From contig NC_067113.1 in assembly GCF_021347895.1 (NCBI RefSeq), forward strand, positions 5,128,251 through 5,192,250: DNA of 64,000 nt, read 5' to 3'. Positions 10,870 to 22,335 of this stretch are shown piece after piece; within the stretch, counting starts at the first letter, position 1; each line of letters starts with the position of its first letter. This stretch comes from Acanthochromis polyacanthus (taxonomy: Eukaryota > Chordata > Actinopteri > Pomacentridae). The position numbers and the translations under genes were made by a program. The notes under the pieces were generated by a model. That model had not been told where the DNA came from. It did not search any database and was given only the letters and a program-made list of their open reading frames with translations.

Positions 10870-12040
10870 AGACTACATACACACAGGTGCTGACTGGAAA
10901 GACGATCGTCCCAACATCCAATCTGAATGGCTGCAGATAAGGTTTTATGATAAATATATTTGACAGATCTGAAAGTTTTTTTGCACAGAAATAAGACTAT
11001 CGTGTCTGTGTTTACTAAGTTCTGGGCAATCTGTGGCACTCAGAAGACAAGTTGATGATAGCAGCCAAGGCAATCAAGAGACACTACAAATTACATCTTA
11101 TTCATTCACAGCAGCAGGGTGAAGGTGTAAGATTTGACATGCAAGAAAGCTGGGAACAATTCTCATATGTGCCAATTATATTCTAATTTCTCTTCCTCCA
11201 CTTGCCTTGAATATATATCTCCTCTTACAGCAGAAGGGGAATTAAATTCTATCAGCTTGAGAGTGGTGATGTAATCTGAGTAGAATGACATGTCAGTGGG
11301 TTCATTGCTATCTCCCATAGTGTCGATATTGATGTTGGCATTTCTGATCCTCAGAACAAATAGACATGATTAAAATCATGATGTAGTGTCAATACCAGCA
11401 CTTCAGCTGTACCTGGAATGGCATGTAGTGAAACATTGGTAAATGAGTTCATGGCACGCAGCAGCATTACCTCAAGCTACAGCTGTAACCATTAGAGCAC
11501 ACGGTTCTTTTTTCAAAATGTGTCAATAGACGAGTCGCTATCATCCTTGTACTAATACAGGGACAAAAGAAACAACAAACCTACCTGTTTATCAGTGACC
11601 CTAAAGCATTTATCCGTGGGCAGCTCTGTGACCACTGGTCTGTGAGAATGTGTGGCAATGGGTAAATGAGAAAAAGGTTTAAGGTTCAAGGTTACATTAT
11701 TCATACCCGGAGGTAGATGTATTCTGCAGAAAAATGATCACATATGGCTTTCTATTGTGAAACAGACGTTGAACCTGACAAGCTGTTATTTGCTTGAGTG
11801 ACAAACGTCAAGACAAAAGACAGAAAAGACAAGAAGTGCTCAGTGTTCCACTATTCACCAACATAGCAGCAAGGACAGGAAAACTATAAGATAAATAAAA
11901 TAAATTAATTCAGTGAATGCTATATAAGTGTAGACTACTTCCTACAAACATTAGAAAAAACATGATTTTTATTATTTTTGACATTTTAACCTCATAATAC
12001 TGTTGAAGTTCATCACGCAAACTGAAGCTTTAATCTTTGT
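10870..12040. other. Unassigned non-coding stretch
   Basis: No gene, terminal repeat or tandem array was recognised. Composition is AT-rich, similar to the neighbouring non-coding DNA. Confidence 0.35.
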
Positions 12041-12059
12041 GCTTGAACACCTCAGAAAT

Positions 12060-12310
12060 GCCGTTTAACCACCATCTCTCAAAGGGACACATTGTAAAAA
12101 CTACAATAAATTTTAAAATCTTTCTCCTTGCATACAAAGCCATTAATGATCGAGCCCCATTTTGTCCTAAAGACGTCATAATACCATGTGACACCAATAA
12201 ACTTGCATGTGGTTTTTAGGGCTTCCAAAAGTAGAATGGGAGGCAGAGCATTCATATATCAGGCTCCATTTGTTGCATTTTCGGCATGTGGAGTCTGGGT
12301 TTGTTGGGAC
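12060..12310 (+). pseudogene. LINE reverse-transcriptase C-terminal relic
   Basis: Two frames give the conserved region after the RT domain in L2/Rex-like LINEs: INFKIFLLAYKAINDRAPFC (about 12106-12165) and, after a frameshift, SKSRMGGRAFIYQAPF (about 12220-12270). In intact elements these blocks lie in this order near the ORF2 C-terminus. Only about 250 bp remains. It differs in sequence from the L2 at 16-26 kb. Confidence 0.6.
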
Positions 12311-12799
12311 TGTGAATCTTCCTACTCTATTTTGTCATCTCTTCATGTACTTCTCCAATCCCAGGTGTTCTACACATCTGATAAAGCTGCTGCCAATTGG
12401 ATTGATCACCCATGGCTTCTTCCAGTTGTGGGAGGTAAGTTCAGTCTGACATTTCCTTATCTTTTTACTCTTTTGTTTGGAAACCCTGTAAATCAGCGGC
12501 ACAGATTAAGTTGCCCATACAGGACATACTGTGACAAATGCTCTTGAGGAATTCTAATGAAATGCCTTGGCCAGTGCAGCTGTGTTCAGTGACCGTGCCT
12601 TCCACACTCTTACAGGTTATCCTGCTAAGCACTTTGGCATGGGTTTCCCCACACGATCCCTGGGATTTACTGTCAGCTTTTCATCAAAATTTGACTGAAT
12701 GAATCAAACCTTCAAACCCTTTCTCACAAAAGTGGGCGTGAGAGCATGTTGGAATAATGAATGATTAAGGATAGTGGCAGGAGTATAAGTTGTATACGA
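12311..12799. other. Unassigned stretch before the Tc1-like element
   Basis: No domain was recognised. It contains 'GCCAGTGCAGCTGTGTTCAG' and 'CTGCTAAGCACTTTGGCATG', which could be the 3' region of the LINE relic upstream, but this is not established. Confidence 0.3.
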
Positions 12800-14374
12800 C
12801 ACTGCTCAAAAAAATTAAAGGAACACTCTTTAATCTAAGTATTGCATCAAATCAGTGAAACATGTGGAATATTGATCTGGTCAAGTAAGTAACTGAGGGG
12901 CTTTTTAGTCAGTTTCAGCTGCTTTGGTGTTCATAAAATTAACAGATGCACTAGAGTAACAATGAGTAACAACCCGCAAAACAGGAATGAGTTTACAGGT
13001 GAAGACCACTGACATTTTTTTCCTTTCTAATGTTTTCAGACTGTTTTTCACTAGTTTTGCATTTGGCTAGGGTAAGTGTCACTTCTGGTAGCATGAGGCG
13101 GTACCTGGACCCTACAGAGGTTGCACAGTCAATCCAACTCCTCCAGGATGGCACATCAATGCGTGCCATTGCCAGAAGGTTTGCTGTGTCTCCCAGCACA
13201 TTCTCAAGCGCATGGAGGAGATTCCAGGAGACAGGCAGTTAGTCTGGGAGAGCTTGACAGGGCTGTCAAAGGTCCTCAACCGATCAGCAGGACAGGTATC
13301 TGCTCCTTTGTGCAAGGAGGAACAGGATGAGCACTGCAATAGCTCTACAAAATGACCTCCAGCAGACCACTGGTGTGAATGTCTCTGATCAAACAATCAG
13401 AAAGAGATGTAATGAGAGTGGTCTGAGGGCCCAGCGTCCTCTAGTGACCGCTGTGCTCGCTGACTGGCACCGTGGAGCTCGGCTGACATTTGCCATAGAA
13501 TACAGGAATTTGCAAGTCCACCACTGGTGCCCTGTGCTTTTCACAGATGAGAGCAGGTTTACCCTAAGCACATGTGACAGGCATGGAAGGGTCTGGAGAA
13601 GCCGTGGAGAACGTTATGCTGCCTGTAACATTCTTCAGCATGACCGGTTTGGTGGTGGGTCAGTGATGGTGTGGGGAGGCATATCCATGGAGGGACGCAC
13701 AGACCTCTACAGGCTGGACAATGGCACTCTGACTGCCTTTAGGCATCAGGATGAAATCCTTTGACCCATTGTCAGACCCTACATTGGCGCAGTGGTCCTG
13801 GATTCCTTCTGGTGCACGACAATGCCCAGTCTTATGTGGTAAGAGAACTCATGCAGTTCCTGGAGGATGAAGGAACTGATACCTTTAGCTGGCCCCCATG
13901 CTCACCTAACCTGAATCCAATAGAACACCTTTGGAACATTATGTCTTGTTCCATCCGACACCATCAGGTTGCTCCTCAGACTGTCCAGGAGCTCAGTGAT
14001 GCCCTGGTCCAGTTCTGGGAGGAGATACCCCAGGACACCATCTGTCGTCTCATTCAGAGCTTGTCCCGGCATCGTCAGTCATGCATACAAGCACATGGAG
14101 GCCATACAAACTACTGAATACCATTTTGAGTTGCTGCCAAGGAATTTCAGCGAGATGGACTAGCCTGCCACATCAGTTTTTCACTTTGATTTGGGGGTGT
14201 CTTGAATTTAGCCCTCCTGGGGGGTTGATAATTTTCATTCCCATCAAACAATGTGGCACTTTTCATTCCTAACACATTATCCAGTCCATATAAATGTTAA
14301 TATCCAGTTTGTTTTTCCCCTGTATTGAAATATGATGTATTTTCAAAGTGTTCCTTTAATTTTTTTGAGCAGTG
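12800..14374 (+). mobile_element. Tc1-like transposon, full length but inactive
   Basis: The left terminus CACTGCTCAAAAAAATTAAA at 12800 is matched inverted at the right end (about 14345-14374). Length is about 1.57 kb, usual for Tc1-like elements. The right flank is the expected TA (14375-14376); the left flank reads GA, so one target base appears mutated. It encodes a disrupted transposase at 13030-14117. A MITE target duplication begins on its last base. Confidence 0.9.
13030..14117 (+). pseudogene. Tc1-like DDE transposase, disrupted
   Basis: The N-terminal helix-turn-helix region (SMRAIARRFAVSPSTF, about 13158-13205) is followed by in-frame TAG and TGA codons near 13243 and 13257. The catalytic domain then shows [10 protein letters not shown] (first Asp, about 13538), [11 protein letters not shown] (about 13654) and, after a stop near 13762 and a frameshift, VHDNAQSYV (second Asp) and CSPNLNPIEHLW (catalytic Glu, about 13900-13935). 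The D, D and E residues of a DD34E-type transposase are all recognisable. At least three stops and one frameshift make it inactive. Confidence 0.9.
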
Positions 14375-14381
14375 TATGTTC

Positions 14382-14768
14382 CAGCCTGTCCTCAAACAAA
14401 AAAACGACCACATAGGTCATCTGTACACGCCCATATTACGACCCAGTGTAACGTTTTGACGTATGCGACCTAGCGGTTGAGTAAATATCGACACTCTGGA
14501 GTCGCAGGTGAAACGTCACCAGGAACAAACTTTTATCTAACACTATCCCTGTCCCTGTCCCTATCCCTAACCCTAACCCTAACCCTAAACCCGTGTTGGG
14601 AAAGTGAGGAAAAAGTCGTTTTGCGACGGAAAAGCCGTTTCGTGAATTAAATCCCGTAATGCGTTCCTTTTCCCCGTAGGGGCACTAACGTAAATACGCT
14701 CTCACGGGTCGTATTCCGGTGCACGGTGCATACGACCGATGCGGTCATATGAATTTGAGGACTTGTTG
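14382..14768. mobile_element. MITE with imperfect inverted repeats and CCCTAA core
   Basis: Ends CAGCCTGTCCTCAAA and TTTGAGGACTTGTTG are inverted copies with mismatches, and both arms carry ATACGACCC-like and GGTC(A/G)T motifs. The flanks are a perfect 8-bp duplication GTATGTTC (14374-14381 and 14769-14776). The centre (about 14540-14590) is CCCTGTCCCTATCCCTAACCCTAACCCT, a telomere-like run. There is no coding capacity. It inserted right at the Tc1 right end: its duplicated target includes the last G of the Tc1 element plus the TA. Confidence 0.8.
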
Positions 14769-15034
14769 GTATGTTCACTGTCAGTTTTCAAAGAGAACCA
14801 AACTTTTTTCAGTGTACAGATTTAATTAGGACAGTTGTTGTTGTTGTTTTTAACTCGTTTGTATGCAGTGCAGATTTAGAACAAAGGTTAGGTGTTACAT
14901 ATGGTCCAGATCTGGAATGAAGATCTGGTTGTAAATGCTGACAGAGAATAAGAATCAGATTCATTCCTGGACAGGTTTTCTATGGGGGACAGGGGACTCA
15001 AAAGTTGAATGGATTGTCTCTACATGCATTGTTT

Positions 15035-15365
15035 CAACTGTGAAGCATGGAGGAGGATGTGTGATGGTGTAGGGGTGCTTTGCTCATGACACTGTTGGGG
15101 ATTGATTCAAAACTGAAGGCACACTGAACCAGCATGGCTACCACAGCATCCTGCAGCGACATGCCATCCCATCTGGTTTGCTTTTAGCTGGATCATCATT
15201 TATTTTGAGGGCTGTGTAAGGGCTATTTGACCAAGAAGGAGAGTGATGGAGTGCTATCAGATGACCTGGCCTCCAGTCACCTGACCTAAAATCAATCCAG
15301 ATGGTTTAGGATGAGATGGACCACAGAGTAAAGGCAAAAAAAGTTAACAAGTCAGCATCTCATCG
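15035..15365 (+). pseudogene. Second Tc1/mariner transposase relic
   Basis: Frame-by-frame translation gives TVKHGGGCVMV, GCFAHDTVGD, HSILQRHAIPS, a degraded catalytic-Asp region, GLFDQEGE, and QSPDLKSIQMV*DEMDHRV, matching the order of Tc1 transposase blocks (GGGSVMVWG ... SPDLNPIE). Many stops are present. Terminal repeats were not found. It belongs to a different Tc1 lineage from the neighbours at 12.8 kb and 23.2 kb. Confidence 0.75.
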
Positions 15366-16150
15366 CATAAATTATGTTCTTTATTTTTGTAAGCTCTGTG
15401 TATTTATCCCTCTGCCAAGTTAAATTGATAAAAATGCCTGGTCTCTGTGATAAGCAATGTGCAAACTACATCATGTTTCGGGAGAGCTCATATTTTTATC
15501 TGTTAGAAACAACAGATACATCTATAAAGCACCAAATTCAACCTTCATTTATCATCATTCAATTTAATAATAATAATAAAAAATAAAAATACCAAAGCAA
15601 ATTAAAAGCACTGTCTTGTTTCAGGACCCAAGAGGTTCAGGTTTGTTCTCTTATTTTGTGTTATGTTGGTTGATACCAGGGGAATCCTTCTGAGGTAAAG
15701 TGAGTGAAGTCTGTAATATTGCACTATCATGCTCTGAAATGTTTGCAAAAGAGAACTTGGGATCAATTTATCTAATTATACATACATCAATTGCACCCTG
15801 ACTGTATGCACAGTCCATGACTGTGATGGAAAACAGACAATTATCGAAGCAGGGGAAAACAACATGCTGTCCTAGACTCTCTAACTATTACATATGTTTT
15901 CCTGGAGACTCATGTCTTAATAAGGGAGGGAAAGCTCCTCTTTGTTGTTTACACACTGGCACCAATCAATGGTTAAAGTAGATTTCAATAAAAATGCAGT
16001 TTAGTGTGAAACACGGATATGGCATTGGTACTGATCTTACTTTAATAACAGAAATAAATTAAATATGTGTTTCCCAGAATGTTTTACTATTTCTTTATGC
16101 ATGGCTTTTGGTAGTGGGCTAACAGACTGGGCATTTTTACCCACACAGAA
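15366..16150. other. Unassigned AT-rich stretch
   Basis: No gene or repeat was recognised apart from a short run of AAT repeats near 15568-15590. Confidence 0.35.
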
Positions 16151-16725
16151 CTTTAATAAGAACAACAACATGCGGAAGTTAGCATCTGTTTAGCTTTCTT
16201 GCATTTCTATGCTGGGCATTTTCTTACTTTTACAAGCATTTTAACTTCATTTAACGGATATGGCTGTTTTAGAACAACAACAAAGCTCTTAGGCTCGTCG
16301 TTTGAGTTTATTACAGCTCATGTCGTTGGCAGAGAGAGTTTAACAGGAGGATTCTGCATCCAGTAACCTTCTGAGTCTACCCGTCGGAGGTCTCTCAGGC
16401 AAACTTTCTAAAACTGCCTTTTATCTGTCTTTTTTGTGATTTTTTTTTTTTAACTACATCTGGCAAGACGATAGAGGGATTTTTATCATCAGACTCCGAT
16501 TTTACTGCTTCCATCGCTACTGTGCTACCACCGAGCATACCAGGGTGATTCTCATTAAGTCAACCTAAGCTATGTCTTCAAAGATTTTAAGGACATACTT
16601 GACTTGTAACCTGAAATATTTAATTTTTATTGAAAGATCACTACATCTGTTACGTGGCATTGTCCATAATTTGTTGCCAAAATTGTATTTTTTTTGTTTT
16701 TTAACTGATTTTGGAGCTTTATATT

Positions 16726-17351
16726 CATTACCGTAATGCGTCCAGTGAAAAATTTAATGGTTTCACCTCAATGTAGCATCATGAATATTCAAGCAATTTT
16801 ACAGAAAATTATATAAATCTGTTTAAAACAATATTATTTAGCAGATTATGATAAGCTATAATGGTTACCTAAGTTGTTTAAAAAAATATTTGAGGAAAAA
16901 GGAGTGTCCTAACATGCACCTTTCATTACCGTTACACCTTGTTCATGGCCCTGTCATAATCAGTGTTATTTTAAATAAAGTTATTCTTACCCATAATGCA
17001 TCACAAAGAACACAAGAGGAAAGATGGCTACAAAGTAAGATTGTCTGGCATTGTTTGATGTTGGTAATCGTTAAGTTTATCGTTACATCTGTCTCCTTCC
17101 ACACCATAAGTGATCATTACCGTAATGTGTAATATTTCATGTTCTTAAAAAGTTTTCTATTAGATAGTTTACTGTAAAGAAAGTAGTAGAGAGCTGACAC
17201 TGCTGGTTAAAATTTTTTTGCTGAGGCATTATAGCATACTGCCATTTTAAGCTAGTTTAGGTAAATGTCATTCATTACCGTAACGCGTAGCTTTCATTAC
17301 CGTGTAATGTGGAGGCCTGTTGCGGTAATGAAAGATAAGATTACGGTAATG
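16726..17351. repeat. Left subterminal array of CATTACCGTAATG motifs
   Basis: Near-palindromic 13-mers begin at 16726, 16924 (variant ...CGTTACA), 17115, 17273 (variant ...CGTAACG) and 17295 (variant ...CGTGTAATG), with reverse copies GCGGTAATG at 17322 and TTACGGTAATG at 17341. Spacing is irregular, so this is not a simple tandem repeat. Such subterminal motifs commonly serve as transposase binding sites; that role here is inference. Confidence 0.7.
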
Positions 17352-17639
17352 AACAGTTTCTTTAAAAAAATAAGAAAACATTTAGAATACATAAACTATT
17401 CATAAATTTTATTACACAATGATTAAAGTGTTTATTATTGTCCATATTGTTTTACTGACTTAAGCCAACCTAAATTCCTCAAGAACAAAAAGTGAAATAA
17501 GAGGGCTGCATCAAGAGCTAGGGTGGAGAAACAGACAAAATTTATATCGTATAGAAAAAAAGAAAGAACAGTAGGCCTAAGTAAGGGAAAGAGAACAGCA
17601 GAACACACATTTGTGAATCTGTGTGTGTGACTGCAAAGC

Positions 17640-17722
17640 TGCCTTCACGTGATCAGCAGTAAAAACACTTTGTTGATCTCTACCTAGTGGTGAGCGAAGC
17701 GCCAACTGCTGATCAAGTGAAA
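17640..17722. repeat. Short inverted repeat inside the TIR element
   Basis: TTCACGTGATCAGCAGT (from about 17645) is matched by ACTGCTGATCAAGTGAA (to about 17722) in inverted orientation with one mismatch, giving a possible 17-bp stem with about a 45-nt loop. It may be an internal terminal repeat of an older nested element or a structural hairpin. Confidence 0.5.
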
Positions 17723-19368
17723 ACAGCTTAAGAACAGTCCCACACATACCATTGCACTTTTTAATGGATACTTCTCATTTAACAGATATCAAAAATGCAA
17801 GGAAAAAGGGTTGCTGAAGGCAGCAGCAGACCTGACACCCAGATAGCTGCAGAAGCAAAGAAAAAAATGGAGAGAAAATTCGAACAGATACAACAAAAAT
17901 AAAAGAGCTATCCAAAACATAATAAACAAAATCCCTCCTTTAGCTAGGCTTGCGCTAGCCGATCGCCACGCCATTGGCGGATCGTTTTGCTGGATGGCGC
18001 AGTCATTCTGAACCGTGTGAGCCACAGTGGCACTATATTTTTCTTGTAAAAAACAACAAAAAAGGGTTCGACTTACTTTTTCATGAAAACGCCCGAGCGA
18101 TAATATAAGAAAAACAAACGTTTTCTCTCGGCAGGCGTCGGAAATAGTTGGAGCCACCAGAATCTTGATCATGCGCCCGGGTCATGACCCACTCTCGGCC
18201 AATCACAGAAAAGCATGCTATTTTTACTGCGTGAAATCTCTGAACGGTGTGCCACAAGGCGAGTCATTTGCGATCAGGAAAAGCAAGAAAGAGGAGGTTT
18301 TTGTTGAGTTTATGCTACAGTTGTGAGATATGGTACATACAGGCATGTTATTTGGTCGCGGATACGCGAAAATTCGCATATCGAGGTATCAATTTTGAGA
18401 CCCAACGTGAATCGCCCAAATTGGATGAGAAAAAAAAATGGGGTGTAAGGGGTATAGGGTTGGATCGCACGTAGTTGTCAACAGTGCGCTGGATTGTAAT
18501 GTTTCCTTTGGCGTACATCGTGTTCACATATGATGAGACAAAATACAGTGACAGAGGATGCCAAGCGCTGATAGACCACATGAAAATAAAAAATCATGCC
18601 AGGAAATTGTACAAAAAGCGCTCTAACCATCAAATGGCCAGCAATTTTTTCACCCGGCGGAGGAAAGAGATGTGACAACAGGACCAAACATACGGGATCA
18701 GTAGTGTGTACGTGCAACAACCCAGTGGCATTGCCCCTCAAGTTCCTAGTGCCGAGAAGGTCCCATACAGACATTTTTTTAAGCCTTCATGTTTAAAGAA
18801 TTCTAGGTGTCAGAGTTCACCAGAATGCTCCATTTCAGCCTTTAAATTTCAAAAGTTTCTTGCAAACCCTCCCCCCGGTTCGGTCGCTCCTCTCCCTCGC
18901 TTCCAAGGATTCACTTATTTGGTAATTTCCCAGTGACATGCCTGTACATAGTGAGGGTTGAAGAATTGGACATAGGATGAAAAGAAGGTAAATTGGACAT
19001 GAAATTAATATTTTTATGGGTCAAAAAGTTTTGATCATGAACATGTTTCAGATACAGGTTTTTAAATGCATATATACATGGGAATGTCTCTTCACCCCTG
19101 ACTGCCTGTTTTTACGAAAACAACATTAAATTTGGATCTGAAAGTTTAGCAAAATGATATAGACTCACACATTGTGATGATATTTATATTCAGGACTTAG
19201 ACTTAAACATTTCACGTTCGGGGGGGGGGTGTAAAAACAATGAAAATAACATGCATACATACAAGTAGAAATAAAATAGTTTAAATAGAACTGTTTATTG
19301 TTTACTGTTTAATTAAAGTAGTTAAGTTTGAAGTGTTCATTTCCGAAACATTGTTATTCATTACCGTT

Positions 19369-19731
19369 ACATTTTTTTTCATTACCGTAATGTACATTTT
19401 TTGATGAATTTTTACAGTTACATTATTTAATTATTCATAACTTCTAATCTTTTAATTAAATGTGAAAGAGCCTTTTCACTATTGTGTTATTGTTTTTTCA
19501 GTGCAATGTTTATATCCAAAAACACAATGAAAATCGATGTAAAAAATTGTTTCCATGTTACGGAGATGAAATAAATGTTTGTACAAAAATAATATGATTT
19601 GTTAGTAATAGATATTTTTTGTGGTACCCACTACCCTTGATCACAAGAAAGTCTTTGTTGTCAAACAAAGGCAAGAAAAAGTTTTGTTCTTTCATATTTC
19701 GTAATTAAAAACATGTTACGGTAATGAATGT
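19369..19731. repeat. Right subterminal array of CATTACCGTAATG motifs
   Basis: Copies lie at 19369 (CATTACCGTTACA variant), 19380 (CATTACCGTAATG) and about 19715-19726 (GTTACGGTAATG, reverse). Together with the left array they frame the interior of the 16543-19908 element. None was noticed elsewhere in the window. Confidence 0.65.
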
Positions 19732-19960
19732 ATTTCCTCAAAGTCTCAAGAAAAATGTCTGAAAATACCTAAAAAATGTGAATATACTTTCTAATTTCAA
19801 ACTGAATAATGACATGAGATCCTATTTTATAAAAAGAGGTGGAAAAATTGTGAAATTAATGATTTTTCAATTTCGCTAAAAGTTGTACCATGTTCGTGAG
19901 AATCACCCACCAGCTTGTTTTTAGCCTGGTAGGCTAGCTAGACCTAGCAAAGCAGGAACG

Positions 19961-21247
19961 ATGCTACCACTTACCTCACCACCTGGTCCCTGTGATGGCT
20001 GTCTCCAGCTAGGCCAGAAGGTCGCCGATCTGGAAAACAGTCTCCCTTCTTCACCAAATCAGGGAAGATGAGCGCCTCATCAACACAGTGCTTGTGCACC
20101 GCGCCTGCAGCTGCTTCTGCCACTGAGGGAGACCTGGATAACACCGTGCCGTGGACCGCTCACCTCCCTACCGAGGACCAGTGGGCACGGCTGGGAGCCA
20201 AACCCAGAGCACTCCGGTGTTCTACCCCAGACCAGACGGCTCCATGGAGGACGGTACATCACCGCGGCAAAACCACGAGACTGTCATCACCTTGTCCTCC
20301 TCCGACAGCTCAGGCTCTTCGCCTGGCCAACCGGTTCAACATCCTGGACAAAGATGAATTTCCTCCACTGGATAAAAACGAGCAACGCCCTACTGGACAA
20401 AGGAGTAGTCTCCCCCACCAGTAACGCACCATAGCAGCGCTGGTGCATCGGGCTCCATGGCGGCTCATCCCTACTCATCCCAACAAAAACCGGCAGCGCT
20501 CACATTCATCCCACGGCCAAAGTCACCTGCACCAGGCCCACCTGGCCGCCGAGACCCGGGCTCCAGAAAGTCTCCACCGGGCCGCGGGATGTCTTCATGG
20601 TCTGCCACAGTGGCTGCCACCAGCAAAGGGTTACACCATATCCGTGGTCCCCCGCCACCACCACCAAATGGCGCCCGGAGCTCCCATCGGCCAGCTTCCA
20701 CGACTGTGATCATCGGGGACTCCATCATCAGGCGTGTGAGGTCACGGCTATCCACAACTCTTTGCTTCCCCAGTGCCACAGTAAATGACATCGCTGCCAA
20801 AATCCCCGACATCCTGGAGGCACACCCCACAGTCACAACGGTTGTGATTCATGTCGGCACCAATGATGTGGCGAAACAGGAATCAGAAATCCTAAAAAAG
20901 GATTTTATACGACTCTTTCCCAGAGCAATGTGAAGTCCTTCATGTCTGGTCCTGTGCCGACTCTCGGCCGTGGGATCGGGCGTTTCTCCAGGCTCCTGAG
21001 CCTCCACACCTGGCTCTCCACTGCCTGTCGGAATTATGGCATCGCTTTTATTGACAATTTTAATCTTTTATGGGAGCACAAGGACGCCTTTTACCGGGAC
21101 GGCGTTCATTTAAATCCCTGGGGTTCGTGGCTGCTCTCCTCAAACATTTTCTTCTTTCTCCGACATCACATGGACAATCAATATGCACCTGGTCGGCCCG
21201 GAACACAATCACCGATGTCATCACCACCTCCTCCTCCTCCTCCTTGA
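19961..21247 (+). pseudogene. L2 LINE ORF1 with SGNH esterase-like domain, frameshifted
   Basis: ATG at 19961 opens a segment with CDGCLQLGQKVADLE (cysteine pair followed by a short coiled-coil-like stretch). After frameshifts come LRLANRFNILDKDEFPPL (about 20309-20365) and a proline-rich linker. The SGNH hydrolase domain follows: VIIGDSIIRR (block I, Ser nucleophile, about 20707), VIHVGTNDV (block III, about 20845) and, after another frameshift near 20930, YRDGVHLNPWG (block V with Asp and His, about 21091). An esterase-type domain in ORF1 is known for CR1/L2-clade LINEs. At least two frameshifts make it non-functional. Confidence 0.8.
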
Positions 21248-22293
21248 CATTCCTGACTACCGTCCACACAAAATCCAAGTACTGTCACTACCACCCACAA
21301 CACAACTGGCTCCACCTGCAATCTCACCGGTAACATTCTCTACTCATCAATCCCGTCATCACAAACAGAAATGGTATCAGACCCAGTCGTCGCAGCCTCA
21401 GAACCATAAACAAGGACAACCTCGCCTTCCCACCACCCATCAGAGATCAAAAGACAGCAGTAACCATAAAATGGCACTTTTAAATACAATCTCTGTTTTC
21501 AGCAAAACTTTTATTATTAATGAGTTGATTTTAGATAACAATGTTGACTTCTTGTTTTTAACTGAAACTTGGCTGGGTGCAGATGCATCAGCAGTTCTCG
21601 CCGAGGCCTCCCCACCAAATTTTAACTCTGTGTTTTCATTTAGGCATGGTAGGAGAGGTGGTGGCACTGCATCAATCATTTCTGGTTTATTCTCAGTTAA
21701 AGAAATTTTATTTGATCAGTACACCACTTTTGAATACCATGCCTTTATTTTTAACAATCCCTCAATTTTATGCATTACAATATATAGACCACCAAAACAA
21801 TGTGCTGCTTTTAACAATGAATTTTCTGAGTTTTTAACAATAATTAACAGCACGTATGACAGGATCATTATTACCGATGATTTTAACTTACATGTAGATA
21901 AGCTGTCAGATCCTATGTCCAAAGATTTTATTGATGTTCTTAATTGCTTGGATTTTAGACAACACATCATGCAGCCAACTCACAGCAGGGGACACACTCT
22001 GGACCCGGTCATTAGTCACGGTCCTCTGTCCATCAGTGTGTCCTCTGTTGTTGACTTGGCTGTGTCCGACCATTTCTGTGTGTTTTTTGGAGTCACCGGT
22101 TTTATCCAACAGGAGACCCCTGTGAGAACTGTGAGGAAGCGCTATTTGACTTCTGAAGTGGTTGCAAATTTTTTAGACATTTTAGAGAAATATCCTCCTG
22201 CTTTTCTACCAGCTCCCTGTGATTTTAATGTTGATCATTTTAACTGTAAACTCAAATCAAGCCTCGACTCAGCTGCTCCCTTCGTGACAAAAC

Positions 22294-22295
<2 letters not shown>

Positions 22296-22334
<39 letters not shown>
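22296..22334. repeat. (TA)n microsatellite inside LINE ORF2
   Basis: About 19 uninterrupted AT/TA dinucleotides lie between the endonuclease and RT parts of the L2 ORF2. It probably expanded after the LINE inserted and may vary in length between individuals. Confidence 0.95.

Positions 22335-22335
<1 letters not shown>

Larger units (their letters stand above)
16543..19908. mobile_element. 3.4-kb DNA transposon-like element with GGGTGATTCTCA termini, unassigned family
   Basis: The ends GGGTGATTCTCA (16543) and TGAGAATCACCC (to 19908) are perfect 12-bp inverted repeats, flanked by a 4-bp duplication ACCA (16539-16542 and 19909-19912). The ends hold multiple copies of CATTACCGTAATG and its reverse: seven at 16.7-17.35 kb and three at 19.37-19.73 kb. 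The interior has no long open frame. A possible decayed zinc-finger piece (RGCQALIDHMKIKNHARK, about 18560-18610) hints at a former transposase. A 4-bp duplication fits several superfamilies (Sola, Academ, Chapaev, Ginger); none was identified. It sits in the L2 5' UTR. Confidence 0.7.

Noticed and set aside
17789..18172. 127-aa minus-strand open frame with a hydrophobic stretch inside the TIR element
   Set aside because: No ribosomal or splice context, low-complexity Phe/Leu-rich segment and no recognisable domain; likely chance in AT-rich DNA.
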